Positions 51,559 through 60,981 are shown, counted from the stretch's first letter. The stretch: 64,000 nucleotides of DNA from Candidatus Saccharimonadota bacterium (GCA_017432025.1 JAFRJX010000003.1:1-64000); one strand, 5' to 3'. Made by a program: numbers and translations. The notes: generated by a model not told the origin, from the sequence alone.

Positions 51559-52452
51559 ATGTCAACACTTTTTTCACACTTTTTTGAAAAAATCAACCAA
51601 ATCTCACCCCTAGAAGCAAAATATACAGAGGTGTTGGGTACTATTGCGGTTATGCCTAAAATGTTGTATTATTATGGCAAAATCCCGCAAAAACGTGCTA
51701 AAACGGTCGCAATTGTGGGCTCCAGACACAACACCAGGTACGGTGAAGAGGTCGCTTATCAGCTAGGGTACACGCTCGCAAAGCACGGCGTCATCGTGAT
51801 CTCTGGCCTAGCTTATGGGATTGATTCGATTGGTCACCAGGCCGCGCTGGATGCCGGTGGTACCACGATTGCGATACTCGGCACGCCAATTAACGAAATC
51901 TACCCCAGAAATCACCGGAAACTCGCTACGGAGATTATCGATACCGATGGCGCCATTATTAGCGAATACGCCCCTGGCACCAAAGTCTACCCAAAAACGA
52001 GTTTTCTCGAGCGGAATCGCATTATCTCTGGATTATCAGATATCGTCGTCGTAGTCGAAGCGGCGGAAAGATCCGGTTCTCTAAACACTGCGACGCACGC
52101 CCTCGAACAAGGCAAGGAAGTGTTTGCTGTCCCTGGTAACATCACGAGCCCTTATTCACAGGGGTGTAACAAACTGATTCGCCAGGGTGCTTTTCCCTAT
52201 ACTGAGCCGGATGACATTTTGAGAGAACTCTTCCCAGAAGAATTTCTGGCTCGTAAAAAGAAATGCTACCTAAAAGGCGATACCGATGTTGAAACTTTGA
52301 TTCTGAATTCCCTGGCCAGTGGTCTTCGTTCTGGCGAAGAAATTATGGCGAGCACCAAGCTTCCGCCAGAGGTATTTAATCAATCTGTGACGTTACTCGA
52401 GATTAAAGGTCGCATCCGCGCCCTCGGGGCGAATGCTTGGGCTCTTAATTAA
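51559..52452 (+). CDS. dprA: DNA processing protein DprA
   Basis: 297 residues. Rossmann-like core with AIVGSRHNTRYG, ISGLAYGIDSIGHQAAL and VEAAERSGSLNTATHALEQG, then a C-terminal winged-helix-like domain. DprA protects incoming ssDNA and loads RecA, a marker of natural transformation. CAGGAG SD. The last 4 nt overlap the convergent pth gene. Confidence 0.93.
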   Translation: MSTLFSHFFEKINQISPLEAKYTEVLGTIAVMPKMLYYYGKIPQKRAKTVAIVGSRHNTRYGEEVAYQLGYTLAKHGVIVISGLAYGIDSIGHQAALDAGGTTIAILGTPINEIYPRNHRKLATEIIDTDGAIISEYAPGTKVYPKTSFLERNRIISGLSDIVVVVEAAERSGSLNTATHALEQGKEVFAVPGNITSPYSQGCNKLIRQGAFPYTEPDDILRELFPEEFLARKKKCYLKGDTDVETLILNSLASGLRSGEEIMASTKLPPEVFNQSVTLLEIKGRIRALGANAWALN

Positions 52453-52967
52453 ATCTTTTCGGCTACTTCTCTTAAAATCTCCGGTAGTCTCTCTTTTTCT
52501 TCCGGAGTGAATTTCGAAAGCACAAAATCGACATCGCCAATTTTATTGCGGAGCTCGTCATTCCCTGTACCGATACGAAGTCTTGGGAATTCATCGGTGC
52601 CGAGCTGCGCAATAATCGATTTTAACCCGTTATTTCCCCCAGCCGAGCCGTTCGCGCGGTAGCGGATCTTGCCAAATTCCAGATTGAAATCATCACAAAT
52701 CACCAGGATGTCCGAATACTTAAGCTTATGATAGCGGAAAAACTCATAAACCGAGCGGCCACTCTCGTTGTAGTAATCCTGTGGCTTAAGAAAGATATAC
52801 TCTTCGCCATTTACGGTCTCTTTCGCATAAATTGCCCCGAATTTCGGCTTTTCGGCCCACTTGAAGCCATTTAATTTAAAATAAAAATCCAGCGCCAAAA
52901 AACCCGAATTATGGCGAGTAAAATTGTACTGATTGCCCGGATTACCGAGGCCAACAACTAGTTTCAT
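52449..52967 (-). CDS. pth: Peptidyl-tRNA hydrolase
   Basis: 172 residues. MKLVVGLGNPGNQYNFTRHN carries Asn9 and catalytic His19, ICDDFN the conserved Asp, and RYRANGSAGGNNGLKSI the substrate loop. It frees tRNA from dropped-off peptides. The start at 52967 is set by TGG-TATAAT ending 6 nt upstream (leaderless); an in-frame upstream extension would include the promoter and terminator of the preceding unit. Confidence 0.95.
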   Translation of the reverse strand: MKLVVGLGNPGNQYNFTRHNSGFLALDFYFKLNGFKWAEKPKFGAIYAKETVNGEEYIFLKPQDYYNESGRSVYEFFRYHKLKYSDILVICDDFNLEFGKIRYRANGSAGGNNGLKSIIAQLGTDEFPRLRIGTGNDELRNKIGDVDFVLSKFTPEEKERLPEILREVAEKI

Positions 52968-52984
52968 ATCTATATTATACCATG

Positions 52985-53010
52985 AAAAAGGCCCTACGCT
53001 TGGTAGGGCC
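52985..53010 (-). terminator. Terminator of the PIN-PhoH gene
   Basis: GGCCCTA / TAGGGCC followed on the minus strand by TTTTT. It abuts the pth promoter. Confidence 0.8.
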
Positions 53011-53036
53011 AATTAAAATGGGGGTAAGTGCTTAGC

Positions 53037-54680
53037 TTACTCGACAGGTGCTTTCGCCTTCTGGCGTTCGGCAATCTCTCGAATCAGCGGGTGACGAATG
53101 ACTTCTTCTTCGACAAAACAGGTTTGTGCGACCCTAGTACTGCCGAGGAGGAGTCTCTGCGCATAGACTAGACCATTATTAGTCTGATCAAGGTAGGGTG
53201 CGTGGATTTGTTCCACGTCGCCAGTAATGATGATTTTGCCTTCGGCACCGAGACGCTTAATCAGAGTATCCATCTGAGTGGCGTTCTGGTCCTGGGCTTC
53301 ATCATAGATTGCCAGCTCGTACGCGAAATCGCGTCCTCTAGCCGACTCGACCGGGATATTGGAAAACCAGTTGTCCCAAATCAAATCGACTTGTTCTTTG
53401 AGCCTGACCTTAATCGAACGTTTATCTGGAGCGTCATCATCTGCATCTTCCGAACAGTTGCTGTTTTTACCGTTTTTACCATTCTTGCATGCAGCACGCG
53501 CAGCTTTGCCAGTACCATATTTACGCAGATTCTCGAGCTCTTTCCTGAATTTCTGATTATCGCTCAGGAGGAAATTCCGAAGCGCATTCTTAATTGGCTG
53601 GACATCGGGGTCCATCTTATCGTTCAGGTCTCCAGGGAGAGCGCCGATGTTGCTTCGGCCTTCGCACGGTACCACGGTGACACCGATGTACTGTCCGTCT
53701 TTGCAGGCCATGTATCCGTAAATCGTCGGCATATAGGTTTTGCCCGAGCCAGCTGGCCCAGTGCAGACCACCGCCGAAAACTGCGGATTATTGAGGCACT
53801 CTGCATAAATTGCTTGACCGGGATTCTCGAGCCCAATCGGGAAATCGCTCGCATACTTCAGCGGGACGATGCCGTCTTCATCGAAGTCGTATCGACCCAC
53901 ATAGGTAAAGTAAGGATCCTCTTTGGGGTAGAACCCGGGCGGATAATCGTTCTCGTCTTCGAGCCTCATGACAAGGAACTCGTTGGCGATCAGTTTCGGC
54001 GTATCGGCCGGCATATGCTCTTCAAAGAATTCGCGCGACATAAATCTGGCACTTGAGAATTCCATGAAAACATCTTTCGGCACGACGATATCACGCCGTC
54101 CAGTGTAAGCTTCCGGATACTTGTAGCCATAACGGCTAGTTTGTATCCCCCGTTCTCTGGCTCTGATGGCCAGGCCATTGTCGTTCGTAAGGAGCACCAC
54201 GTTGTTAAACATAGTTTCCCTTACTACTTGCTTGTCTGCAGTGCCGTCCACTTGGAGCCCAAGGTCTATCATCGCAGCCGCAATGGAAGTCAGGATGATT
54301 TGTCCGTCCATGTCGTTTTCAGCGGGACTAAACGGAAGACATCTCCGAAAATCCTTGTGCACGGGCAGAATGTAGATTTCCTGCTTGTCATTGTTCAGCG
54401 TGGTTGCGACAGACATCCCGTAACTGCAGTCCATCGGGTGGATCTCCGTTTCCGAGAGAGCTCTGAGCCGACGAAGGGCTACACGCGCGGCTTTTCCGCG
54501 GTCGGTCTTCTCCTTCTTAAAGCTTGAAAGTTCTCGCACAACTACGGAAGGGATCACGATGCGCGCTTCAGAGAGGTCGATTGTCGGTTCGGCCGGCTGA
54601 CGACCGCCATTTCCAGGGATGATATCAACATAGTCTACGAGAATGTTGGTATCGATGACATAGATGGGTCTTTCCGCCAT
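53037..54680 (-). CDS. PIN-PhoH ribonuclease/ATPase fusion
   Basis: 547 residues. N-terminal PIN domain (IYVIDTNILVDY with the first catalytic Asp, VVRELSSFK, and LLTNDNGLAIRA) about 1-180, then a PhoH-like ATPase with Walker A GPAGSGKTYMP near 308 and Walker B AIYDEAQDQN near 456. In PhoH2-type proteins the pair acts as an RNA helicase-ribonuclease. An Asn/Lys-rich insert (KNGKNGKNSN) splits the ATPase region. Strong AAGGAGG SD but a 9-nt spacing. Its leader carries a hairpin. GC-richer codon use than its neighbours. Confidence 0.88.
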   Translation of the reverse strand: MAERPIYVIDTNILVDYVDIIPGNGGRQPAEPTIDLSEARIVIPSVVVRELSSFKKEKTDRGKAARVALRRLRALSETEIHPMDCSYGMSVATTLNNDKQEIYILPVHKDFRRCLPFSPAENDMDGQIILTSIAAAMIDLGLQVDGTADKQVVRETMFNNVVLLTNDNGLAIRARERGIQTSRYGYKYPEAYTGRRDIVVPKDVFMEFSSARFMSREFFEEHMPADTPKLIANEFLVMRLEDENDYPPGFYPKEDPYFTYVGRYDFDEDGIVPLKYASDFPIGLENPGQAIYAECLNNPQFSAVVCTGPAGSGKTYMPTIYGYMACKDGQYIGVTVVPCEGRSNIGALPGDLNDKMDPDVQPIKNALRNFLLSDNQKFRKELENLRKYGTGKAARAACKNGKNGKNSNCSEDADDDAPDKRSIKVRLKEQVDLIWDNWFSNIPVESARGRDFAYELAIYDEAQDQNATQMDTLIKRLGAEGKIIITGDVEQIHAPYLDQTNNGLVYAQRLLLGSTRVAQTCFVEEEVIRHPLIREIAERQKAKAPVE

Positions 54681-54713
54681 AAAACAATACCTCCTTTTTA
54701 AAGTACGAAAATA

Positions 54714-54758
54714 CGAAATAGGAAATTTTGCTTTCTCGGATGAGAAAAACCTATTTCG
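54714..54758 (-). promoter_or_regulatory. Leader hairpin of the PIN-PhoH gene
   Basis: CGAAATAGG / CCTATTTCG encloses TTTCTC ATCC GAGAAA in the ~100-nt 5' UTR, downstream of a TGA-TAAAAT -10. It may stabilise or regulate the mRNA. Confidence 0.5.
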
Positions 54759-54798
54759 CTTAAAATACCCCCACTTCGTATTATTTTATCACTTTTCT

Positions 54799-56148
54799 CT
54801 ATTTTTCGCCATCACTTTTATCGTTTCGAAACGAAAACATGATTGGCGTCCCAATAAATGGGTACTTTTCGCGGATTTTACGTTCCAAAAAGCGCTTCCA
54901 AGACCAGTGTAAGAGTCCGAGGTCGTGGCCGTGCACCACAAACCAAGGTGGGCAAGTATCGGTTTGCACGATGTATTTTGGCTTCGGACGGGTGTTTTTG
55001 AGCCCAGCCGGCGCGTGCTCTAGAATGGCCTCGTTCAGGATTTTATTGAGGTCAGAAGTCTTGATTTCGGTCTTACGGTTTTCGGAAACCTGGAGGGCAA
55101 GCTCAAAGAGTTGTGTAACATTTTCGCCCGTTTCGGAACTAGTTAAAACTACCGGCGCATAAGGGAGGAAGTTAAAGTCTTTTTCGAGCCCGTCGATTAA
55201 GAAATCGGCGGCGGTGCGGTTCTTGATATTCTCGTCGCCGAAATAATTAGTCGGGGTGGCGTTTTCGAGTAAATCAGACTTCGTTACGACGATAATAATT
55301 CCCTTACCAGCCTCAATAATCTGGCCAGCGAGTGATTGATCGAGTTTCGAATGGGCTTCAGTCGCATCAACAAGCAGAGCACAGACGTCGGCCTCTTCGA
55401 TTGCGGCGAGCGTACGAATGGCAGAGAATTTTTCAATCCCCACTTCGCGCTTCCCCGGTTTCCTAAGGCCAGCGGTATCTAAGATTTCGATTTCTTTACC
55501 TTTATATTTCACATTGACACGGTTTACGTCGCGCGTTGTGCCCTGTTTTGAGCTCACGATCGCCTGTTGCTTCTTGCCGAGCGCATTAAACAAACTGGAT
55601 TTTCCTACATTTGGGCGACCGATGAGAGCGAGTTTAATCTTATCGCCCGCCTCTTCGTGGATTCTTTCGCTTGGAAGCACCGAGAGAAGTTTATTAATTC
55701 CCCCTCCGGTCGTCGCGGAAACGTAAAAGATGTTTTCCGGAGCAATACCGAGCGCTCTAAACTCATTAACCCCGAGCGAATTACCGAGGTCGCACTTATT
55801 GAGTACCAGATAGACGGTTTTCTTGGAACGGAGTGCATCCTTCGCGATACGTGCGTCCTTATGGTCGAAGTATTTGGTCGAATCAAGCGTTACGAGAATC
55901 ACATCCGCGGTATCGATTGCGTCATTAATTTGCTCCTGAATCGAAGCCTCAAAATCATCGGATGGATCCTTAAGACCAGCCGTGTCAATCAAAATAAAGC
56001 GGTCATCGATATTTGCCATCACGTTGTCACGCGTGGTGCCCTCTTCGCGGGCCACAATGGCGATATTTTTATGTGCCAAGCGGTTCAAAATACTCGATTT
56101 ACCGGCGTTAGTTTGACCAATTAATGCTACAATCGGTAAGTTTTTCAT
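54799..56148 (-). CDS. der: Ribosome assembly GTPase Der (EngA)
   Basis: 449 residues with two tandem GTPase domains: G1 GQTNAGKSS at 8-16 and GRPNVGKSS near 174, each with DTAGL (G3) and NKCD or TKSD (G4), then a KH-like C-terminal domain. Essential for 50S assembly. The start at 56148 (MKNLPIV) has TATAAT ending 7 nt upstream (leaderless); an upstream in-frame ATG overlaps the promoter spacing. Confidence 0.95.
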   Translation of the reverse strand: MKNLPIVALIGQTNAGKSSILNRLAHKNIAIVAREEGTTRDNVMANIDDRFILIDTAGLKDPSDDFEASIQEQINDAIDTADVILVTLDSTKYFDHKDARIAKDALRSKKTVYLVLNKCDLGNSLGVNEFRALGIAPENIFYVSATTGGGINKLLSVLPSERIHEEAGDKIKLALIGRPNVGKSSLFNALGKKQQAIVSSKQGTTRDVNRVNVKYKGKEIEILDTAGLRKPGKREVGIEKFSAIRTLAAIEEADVCALLVDATEAHSKLDQSLAGQIIEAGKGIIIVVTKSDLLENATPTNYFGDENIKNRTAADFLIDGLEKDFNFLPYAPVVLTSSETGENVTQLFELALQVSENRKTEIKTSDLNKILNEAILEHAPAGLKNTRPKPKYIVQTDTCPPWFVVHGHDLGLLHWSWKRFLERKIREKYPFIGTPIMFSFRNDKSDGEK

Positions 56149-56164
56149 AAACATTATTATACTA

Positions 56165-56190
56165 TAAAAAACCGCCTTTTGCAAGGCGGT
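56165..56190 (-). terminator. Terminator of the zinc-ribbon gene
   Basis: CCGCCTT GCAA AAGGCGG followed on the minus strand by TTTTTT; it lies next to the der promoter. Confidence 0.8.
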
Positions 56191-56195
56191 ATGAC

Positions 56196-56474
56196 CTAGA
56201 AAACGCGGTTTGAATGGCTCCTGGCGGAGCGCTCGTGGTAATTCCAAAAGTTGCATTCATCGTTCCATTTTGTAATGGTGTAATTGATGATATCATCCTC
56301 GGAGTCGCCACCACTAAAGGTTTTTTCGCGTTTACATTTGTCGCACTGGATTTTGGCGAAGAATTCGCCATCCTTCTCCCACGACCAGACAGTGATGTCC
56401 TTGCCATGGCAGCCACAGCAGTTAGAAATCCTAGGTCTAAGAAGTAAATTACGAAGCCCTGTGAGCACGCTCAT
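56196..56474 (-). CDS. Small zinc-ribbon protein (Lar-like)
   Basis: 92 residues. CCGCHGKD and CDKCKREK form a treble-clef or ribbon, and the helix IINYTITKWNDEC matches the closing W-N of Lar restriction-alleviation-like proteins. Lar proteins of phages dampen type I restriction; many chromosomal relatives have no known role. TTAGGAGGG SD, own terminator. Cysteine-rich, SD-led and possibly acquired. Confidence 0.55.
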   Translation of the reverse strand: MSVLTGLRNLLLRPRISNCCGCHGKDITVWSWEKDGEFFAKIQCDKCKREKTFSGGDSEDDIINYTITKWNDECNFWNYHERSARSHSNRVF

Positions 56475-56582
56475 ATTCTATCCCTCCTAACAAGATAAAA
56501 CTATAGCTTCATCTATTATTATAGCACAAGTTTAATAAAATGTCAATGTTTATAGATATAATGCTAGTGGTATAATTAAAAT

Positions 56583-56843
56583 ATGAATGGTTATAATTAT
56601 TATTCTTCGCATACAGCAGCGTCGAGTTCAAATTTAGATACGACAATGATACTGCTTATTGTTGTGTCAATATTCTTTGCAATAATGCTATTATGGATGA
56701 TGATTGCTGTAATCAATATGTCTCACTCGCTAAAAGATATTCGGGATACTCTACAAAAACATTTCATCATTAGTGACACCACCCGTCAACCAGAACCAAA
56801 GAATATAGAAACCGCAAAACAAACTACGAGCAACCAACAATAA
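56583..56843 (+). CDS. Small membrane protein
   Basis: 86 residues: Ser/Tyr-rich N-terminus, one long membrane helix (about 21-47), polar C-terminal tail. Not recognised. TGG-TATAAT ends 6 nt before the ATG, the full leaderless signature, which is the main support for it being real. Confidence 0.6.
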   Translation: MNGYNYYSSHTAASSSNLDTTMILLIVVSIFFAIMLLWMMIAVINMSHSLKDIRDTLQKHFIISDTTRQPEPKNIETAKQTTSNQQ

Positions 56844-56851
56844 TTGTACTC

Positions 56852-56868
56852 TGATTCCGGCGAGGAGT
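56852..56868 (-). repeat. Partial copy of the tRNA-Glu 3' end
   Basis: Matches 56988-57003 over 16 nt with a single inserted base (acceptor 3' strand CGCCGGAATCA plus the end of the T-stem), 136 bp downstream of the tRNA. Confidence 0.6.
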
Positions 56869-56888
56869 TAGCTCACCCATTCGGGTGA

Positions 56889-56923
56889 GCTATTCGCCTT
56901 CGGCGAGCGAACCCTGCGGGTTC
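56889..56923 (-). repeat. 35-nt double-hairpin repeat (tRNA-Glu copy)
   Basis: Two hairpins, AACCC GCA GGGTT and TCGCC GAA GGCGA, followed by ATAGC. It matches 63703-63737 at 32 of 35 positions. Two of the three differences form a C-G to T-A compensatory pair; the third is in a loop. Confidence 0.8.
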
Positions 56924-56943
56924 TCGGTTTCCTCCAGAAGTAT

Positions 56944-56986
56944 CAGATATAAAAATAAACCCCTTTGGGGTTTCTTTTTATATCTG
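56944..56986 (-). terminator. Terminator after tRNA-Glu
   Basis: A 12-bp stem (CAGATATAAAAA / TTTTTATATCTG) plus AAACCCC / GGGGTTT around AAA. It starts within the tRNA CCA end, so the transcript would end at or near the mature 3' end. Confidence 0.8.
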
Positions 56987-57061
56987 GTGATTCCGGCGGG
57001 AGTCGAACCCGCGATTTTCTGGATGAGAACCAGACGTCCTAGACCACTAGACGACGGAACC
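56985..57061 (-). tRNA. tRNA-Glu (CTC)
   Basis: Minus-strand cloverleaf: acceptor GGTTCCG / CGGAATC, anticodon loop TTCTCAT (CTC), T-loop TTCGACT, discriminator A and encoded CCA. It reads GAG; a TTC isoacceptor must lie elsewhere. gltX lies 1.3 kb away on the same strand. Confidence 0.94.
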
Positions 57062-57098
57062 GAAACGAAGTTTCGAAGGCCGAAGGCCTACGGAACCG
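57054..57098 (-). repeat. Duplicated tRNA-Glu 5' edge with two GAA-loop hairpins
   Basis: ACGGAACCG occurs at 57054-57062 (the tRNA 5' end) and at 57090-57098. Between them are CGAAAC GAA GTTTCG (57061-57075) and AGGCC GAA GGCCT (57077-57089). Confidence 0.55.
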
Positions 57099-57125
57099 CG
57101 TGTCATTATAATAGCATATTTTGAT

Positions 57126-58331
57126 TTAATATTCAATAGCACCGTAGGTTGGGACAGCTTCAATAATCGTTTGCCCAGGGGCGAGTTTTACTTCTCTACC
57201 ATTTGCATCGTTGAATTTGATTTGGTCGGTCACCGTTGGCTTGCTCCAACCACCTTTAATCACAGTACCATTCTGGAAGATGTAAGCCTGGCCGGAACCT
57301 ACCGCCGTAATGTCTTCGTGATAATTATCGGATGCTTTTCTCTCTTCTACAACAATCGCCACCACCACATCCGGTGTGAGCGAGCTAACTTTTTGGCATA
57401 CTTTCTCTGGATCCACTTTGCCGTTGTCGCCATCCGGACAAGTTAAAATCTCGTTGATATTATTATTCTCGTAAGTACGGGTATATTTATTAGTTTCTTT
57501 ATTGTAGGTGTAGACCACGTTGTAGGTTGGAAGCGCACCAAAGCGAATCACAATACTCGAAGCCTGCGGCTTCACCTCGGAAGTGTTTGATACGGCTGGT
57601 TTATAAATCACGAGTTTCTCAGAAACGGTTTCATCAAAGCGAGCCTTCTTGGATTCTTCCGGTGTCATTCTCGCAAAACCATTTACAGATGAAGTCGTGT
57701 AGCCATAATCGGTCGCAAATTGATTCAGCTGAGCACCGGTCGTAAAGAGGTTATTCCAACGCCTCACTGTTGGTGAGCCACGATACATATAGGTCAAACT
57801 CTCACTCAAATCTTTGTAGCCACCATTCTTTACCGCGGCGAGCGCATCATCGGCGCCACCGGCGTGTACAATCGTACAATCAAACGGCGTATCCCATTGC
57901 AAATAATAAAGGCGGAGTGAACGAATCGGCCCGATAATACTAGATTGTGGACCTTGATAAATCGCCGCCATTCTCGTGATGCCAGCTTCGGCAATTGCTT
58001 CGAAAATCACACCGGCTTTATCGAGTGAAGCCTGCGGACGTGCACCGTCCGTACCGTTTGGCGTTTGGATGCAAAAAGTCGGCAAAGTTTTGGCGGCCTT
58101 AGAAGCTACTTCAAGACCAGTTAAATCGCTGTAGAACTTTTCATCCGTAGTTGACGACGACGGAATGGTTGGATATTCGAGATCGGCAATCGTCTTTGGT
58201 GGAATCACAAACGAAACCACGGCGCAGGCAATGCCGCCCACAATACCAAGAATTCCGCAAACCAAAAGGACCACCCAGGTCTTCGATGGTTTGTCGGTAT
58301 CAAGAATAATATCAGACTTATCCTTAGCCAT
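57126..58331 (-). CDS. DUF3048-family exported protein (YerB-like)
   Basis: About 401 residues: a membrane anchor (about 20-42), then a DUF3048-type domain with the family segments FCIQTPNGTDGARPQASLDKAG in two parts, FEAIAEAGITRMAAIYQ, GPIRSLRLYYLQW and, near the end, WSKPTVTDQIKF. Function unknown; Bacillus YerB is a lipoprotein, while this one appears to keep an uncleaved anchor. Start 58331 is set by TGC-TAAAAT ending 7 nt upstream; the earlier in-frame ATG overlaps the -10 box. Confidence 0.8.
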   Translation of the reverse strand: MAKDKSDIILDTDKPSKTWVVLLVCGILGIVGGIACAVVSFVIPPKTIADLEYPTIPSSSTTDEKFYSDLTGLEVASKAAKTLPTFCIQTPNGTDGARPQASLDKAGVIFEAIAEAGITRMAAIYQGPQSSIIGPIRSLRLYYLQWDTPFDCTIVHAGGADDALAAVKNGGYKDLSESLTYMYRGSPTVRRWNNLFTTGAQLNQFATDYGYTTSSVNGFARMTPEESKKARFDETVSEKLVIYKPAVSNTSEVKPQASSIVIRFGALPTYNVVYTYNKETNKYTRTYENNNINEILTCPDGDNGKVDPEKVCQKVSSLTPDVVVAIVVEERKASDNYHEDITAVGSGQAYIFQNGTVIKGGWSKPTVTDQIKFNDANGREVKLAPGQTIIEAVPTYGAIEY

Positions 58332-58376
58332 TAACTTCATTTTAGCACATATCAAGCTTATGCTTCAAGAGCGAAT

Positions 58377-59819
58377 CTAAATCGCCGCTGCGGCACGGTT
58401 GAGGCGAGCAAGTGAAGTCTCGCGACCAAGCGTATCAAGAGTGAGATTAAGTGCCGGGCTAAACGGCGCAAACGACAAAGCAATTCTAATCAGCGAAAAG
58501 AGTTCGGCCGGTTTCTTGCCGGTCTTTTCAAGCAAGTTGTTTAGTACTTCCTGCAGACTATCCGCATTCCAATCTTCAAGTGCGGTAAGCTCGCGAATCG
58601 AAGTTTTGAGCAAATCTTCGAGTTCTGCTTCAGACATTTTCTTTAAGAATTTATTTTCAACAATCATATTTACATCGACTTCCGGATCCTTGAAGAAATA
58701 AGTCGTCATGGTTTTTAGATCAGACAAAACTTTCAAACGGTCATAAATAATCGAGAGTACTTTTACGCGGTATTCTTCCGGGAATTCCTCGGCTTCGGCC
58801 GGCCAAAAACCAATCGTGCGGTCGTATAAAGCTCTTGCGCCCTGTTCATCGAAGATGCGACGGATCCACTGGCCGTTCATCCAGAGCAATTTTGTTTCAT
58901 CATAGCGAGCACCAGAATTCTGGATGCGATCTAGTGAAAAGCTTTTGATGAGTTCTTCCTTCGTGTAGATTTCTTGTTCCGTGCCGTCATTCCAGCCAAG
59001 GCAAGCAAGATAGTTTAGCATTGCTTCTGGCAGCACACCATCATCACGGTATTCCGTCGCAGACTTCGCGCCGTCGCGTTTACCGAGCTTTTTGTTCCCC
59101 GTTGGCGCGAGAATATGTGGCAGCGATACAAGCACTGGGCGTTCCAGGCCGAACGCTTCGTAAAGTGCTAAATAATTCGGCGTACTTGAAAGATATTCAA
59201 CGCCCCGCATCACGTGCGTCACGCCCATTTCGGCGTCATCCACAATGTGCGCGAAATTATAGGTCGGATAACCGTCTTTTTTAATCAGGATAATATCGTC
59301 TAAGACTTCCGGGCCGGTGTGCATGTCGCCCATTACGGCATCCGTCCAACTGTATTCCTTTGGTTCAGTTTTGAAACGAATCGGCATGCCTGGTTCCCAC
59401 TTTGGTGGGTTTTCCGGACGGAAATTACGATAAAGAAATGGCACTTTTTCTTGCTCACATTTCTTGCGGTATTCATCAATCTTCTCGGCCGGTGTCGGAT
59501 CGGCATAGGCGCGACCAGAGTCTAGGAGTTTCTGTACCCATTTCATATAAATACCAAGACGTTCACTCTGGAAATACGGCTCACTTGGGCCTCCTACAAT
59601 CGGGCCTTCATCCCAATCAAGCCCAAGCCACTTCAAAGTATCTTCGATGAGCTCGGTTGCACCTTCCACATAGCGCTCGCGGTCAGTATCCTCAATTCTC
59701 AGAATCATCTTCCCGCCAGACTGACGAGCGACGAGATAAGGGTAAATCGCTGAGCGAACATTACCAATATGAATATAACCAGTTGGGCTGGGTGCAAAAC
59801 GAGTAGTAGCTTTTTCCAT
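58377..59819 (-). CDS. gltX: Glutamyl-tRNA synthetase
   Basis: 480 residues, class I synthetase. FAPSPTGYIHIGNVRSA carries the HIGH-type motif and KLGKRDGA near 246 the KMSKS-type motif; an alpha-helical anticodon domain follows. It charges tRNA-Glu and, if no GlnRS exists, possibly tRNA-Gln for the amidotransferase route. TGA-TATAAT ends 6 nt before the ATG (leaderless). Confidence 0.95.
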   Translation of the reverse strand: MEKATTRFAPSPTGYIHIGNVRSAIYPYLVARQSGGKMILRIEDTDRERYVEGATELIEDTLKWLGLDWDEGPIVGGPSEPYFQSERLGIYMKWVQKLLDSGRAYADPTPAEKIDEYRKKCEQEKVPFLYRNFRPENPPKWEPGMPIRFKTEPKEYSWTDAVMGDMHTGPEVLDDIILIKKDGYPTYNFAHIVDDAEMGVTHVMRGVEYLSSTPNYLALYEAFGLERPVLVSLPHILAPTGNKKLGKRDGAKSATEYRDDGVLPEAMLNYLACLGWNDGTEQEIYTKEELIKSFSLDRIQNSGARYDETKLLWMNGQWIRRIFDEQGARALYDRTIGFWPAEAEEFPEEYRVKVLSIIYDRLKVLSDLKTMTTYFFKDPEVDVNMIVENKFLKKMSEAELEDLLKTSIRELTALEDWNADSLQEVLNNLLEKTGKKPAELFSLIRIALSFAPFSPALNLTLDTLGRETSLARLNRAAAAI

Positions 59820-59837
59820 AGATATATTATATCACTT

Positions 59838-60887
59838 TTAGAGTGACACAGCAATTGACTTAATCTGTTTTTTGGTCAATGTATTGACTGGAGCTTTGAT
59901 CTTGTAGGCAATTCCGCCATTGACCCAAGCAGCGCTCGACGAGCTGATGTAAATTGTGAGACCTTGCTCACGTACGGCTGTATAATCATCGCCATATTCG
60001 TAACGGACGTAATTATTAAGGAGTGCATTGGAATCCCAAGAAGATTTTTCCTCAATTAAAGTAAAGCCTACTCCTTCTTCTTCTAGATGAGCAAAGTTCA
60101 AAGTAATTTTGCCACTTTCAGAAGTGATGTCCGAAAGCTTATATTCGCGTGGCACAAATTGTGGATAGGTTGCCTCAATGCCGGATTGCATAGCGGCAAC
60201 TTTGAGTGAAATATTCGGCGCATTTAGATTCACGAAGTATACAATCGCAAACACACAAACTGCAGCACAAGCCATTGCAAGCAACACACGCTTGAAACCA
60301 AAATGAATTCGATTTGAGTTCTTATCTTCTTTCTTTGTTCTTGAAGCGGATTCAAGGGCCTTTTCAATGGCAGTTTCTTTCATTTGCTGAGCAGTTTCCT
60401 TTTGAACGACCGGTTGCTGCTTCTTAGCTGCCATTCTCTGTTGCATTCTCTGGGTTGCAATCTGCATGAGATGGCGTTGTCTACGTTGCTCAGCCTGCTC
60501 AACAATTCGCATTCTTTCTGCTTGGGATTGTTGCATCTGCTGCATTTGCATTCTTTCTGCTTGGGATTGTTGCATATGCTGAGATTGGACTTGTTGCATT
60601 TGCTGAGAATGTTGTGATTGTTGCATCTGCTGCATTTGCTGCGACTGTTGCATCTGTTGCTGACTCATTTGAGCTTCTTGACTGTATTGTGGTCTGCTCG
60701 ATTGTACCATGGATACCTGTTGCGGTTGAGATTGGCTGCCAGAAGTCTTTACTGTCGTCTCAGAAGTTCTGGAAATAATCGAACCATCTCTCACCGGGCG
60801 GGCAACTCTTTTTCGATCAATAGTAATGGATGCTCTAGGTTTTCTAGACGCAGATGCCGCACTTGTTTGTTGGTTTGAGTTGGTCAT
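59838..60887 (-). CDS. Membrane protein with Gln/Met/Ser-rich repeat region
   Basis: 349 residues. Residues ~55-150 are a QQMQQSQ low-complexity stretch containing a 39-nt tandem duplication (AERMQMQQMQQSQ unit). A single membrane helix (about 203-222) leads to an exported ~125-residue domain (FVPREYKLSDITS, WVNGGIAYKI) that resembles DUF4367-type domains. Not further recognised. GAGGT SD. Confidence 0.7.
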   Translation of the reverse strand: MTNSNQQTSAASASRKPRASITIDRKRVARPVRDGSIISRTSETTVKTSGSQSQPQQVSMVQSSRPQYSQEAQMSQQQMQQSQQMQQMQQSQHSQQMQQVQSQHMQQSQAERMQMQQMQQSQAERMRIVEQAEQRRQRHLMQIATQRMQQRMAAKKQQPVVQKETAQQMKETAIEKALESASRTKKEDKNSNRIHFGFKRVLLAMACAAVCVFAIVYFVNLNAPNISLKVAAMQSGIEATYPQFVPREYKLSDITSESGKITLNFAHLEEEGVGFTLIEEKSSWDSNALLNNYVRYEYGDDYTAVREQGLTIYISSSSAAWVNGGIAYKIKAPVNTLTKKQIKSIAVSL

Positions 60888-60981
60888 AATACCTCGCTTA
60901 AGTTCCTAAAATAATCATACATAACAATTATGCAAAATGCAAGAGCTAAAAACGAAATTTTGTTTATGGTATAATATATAT

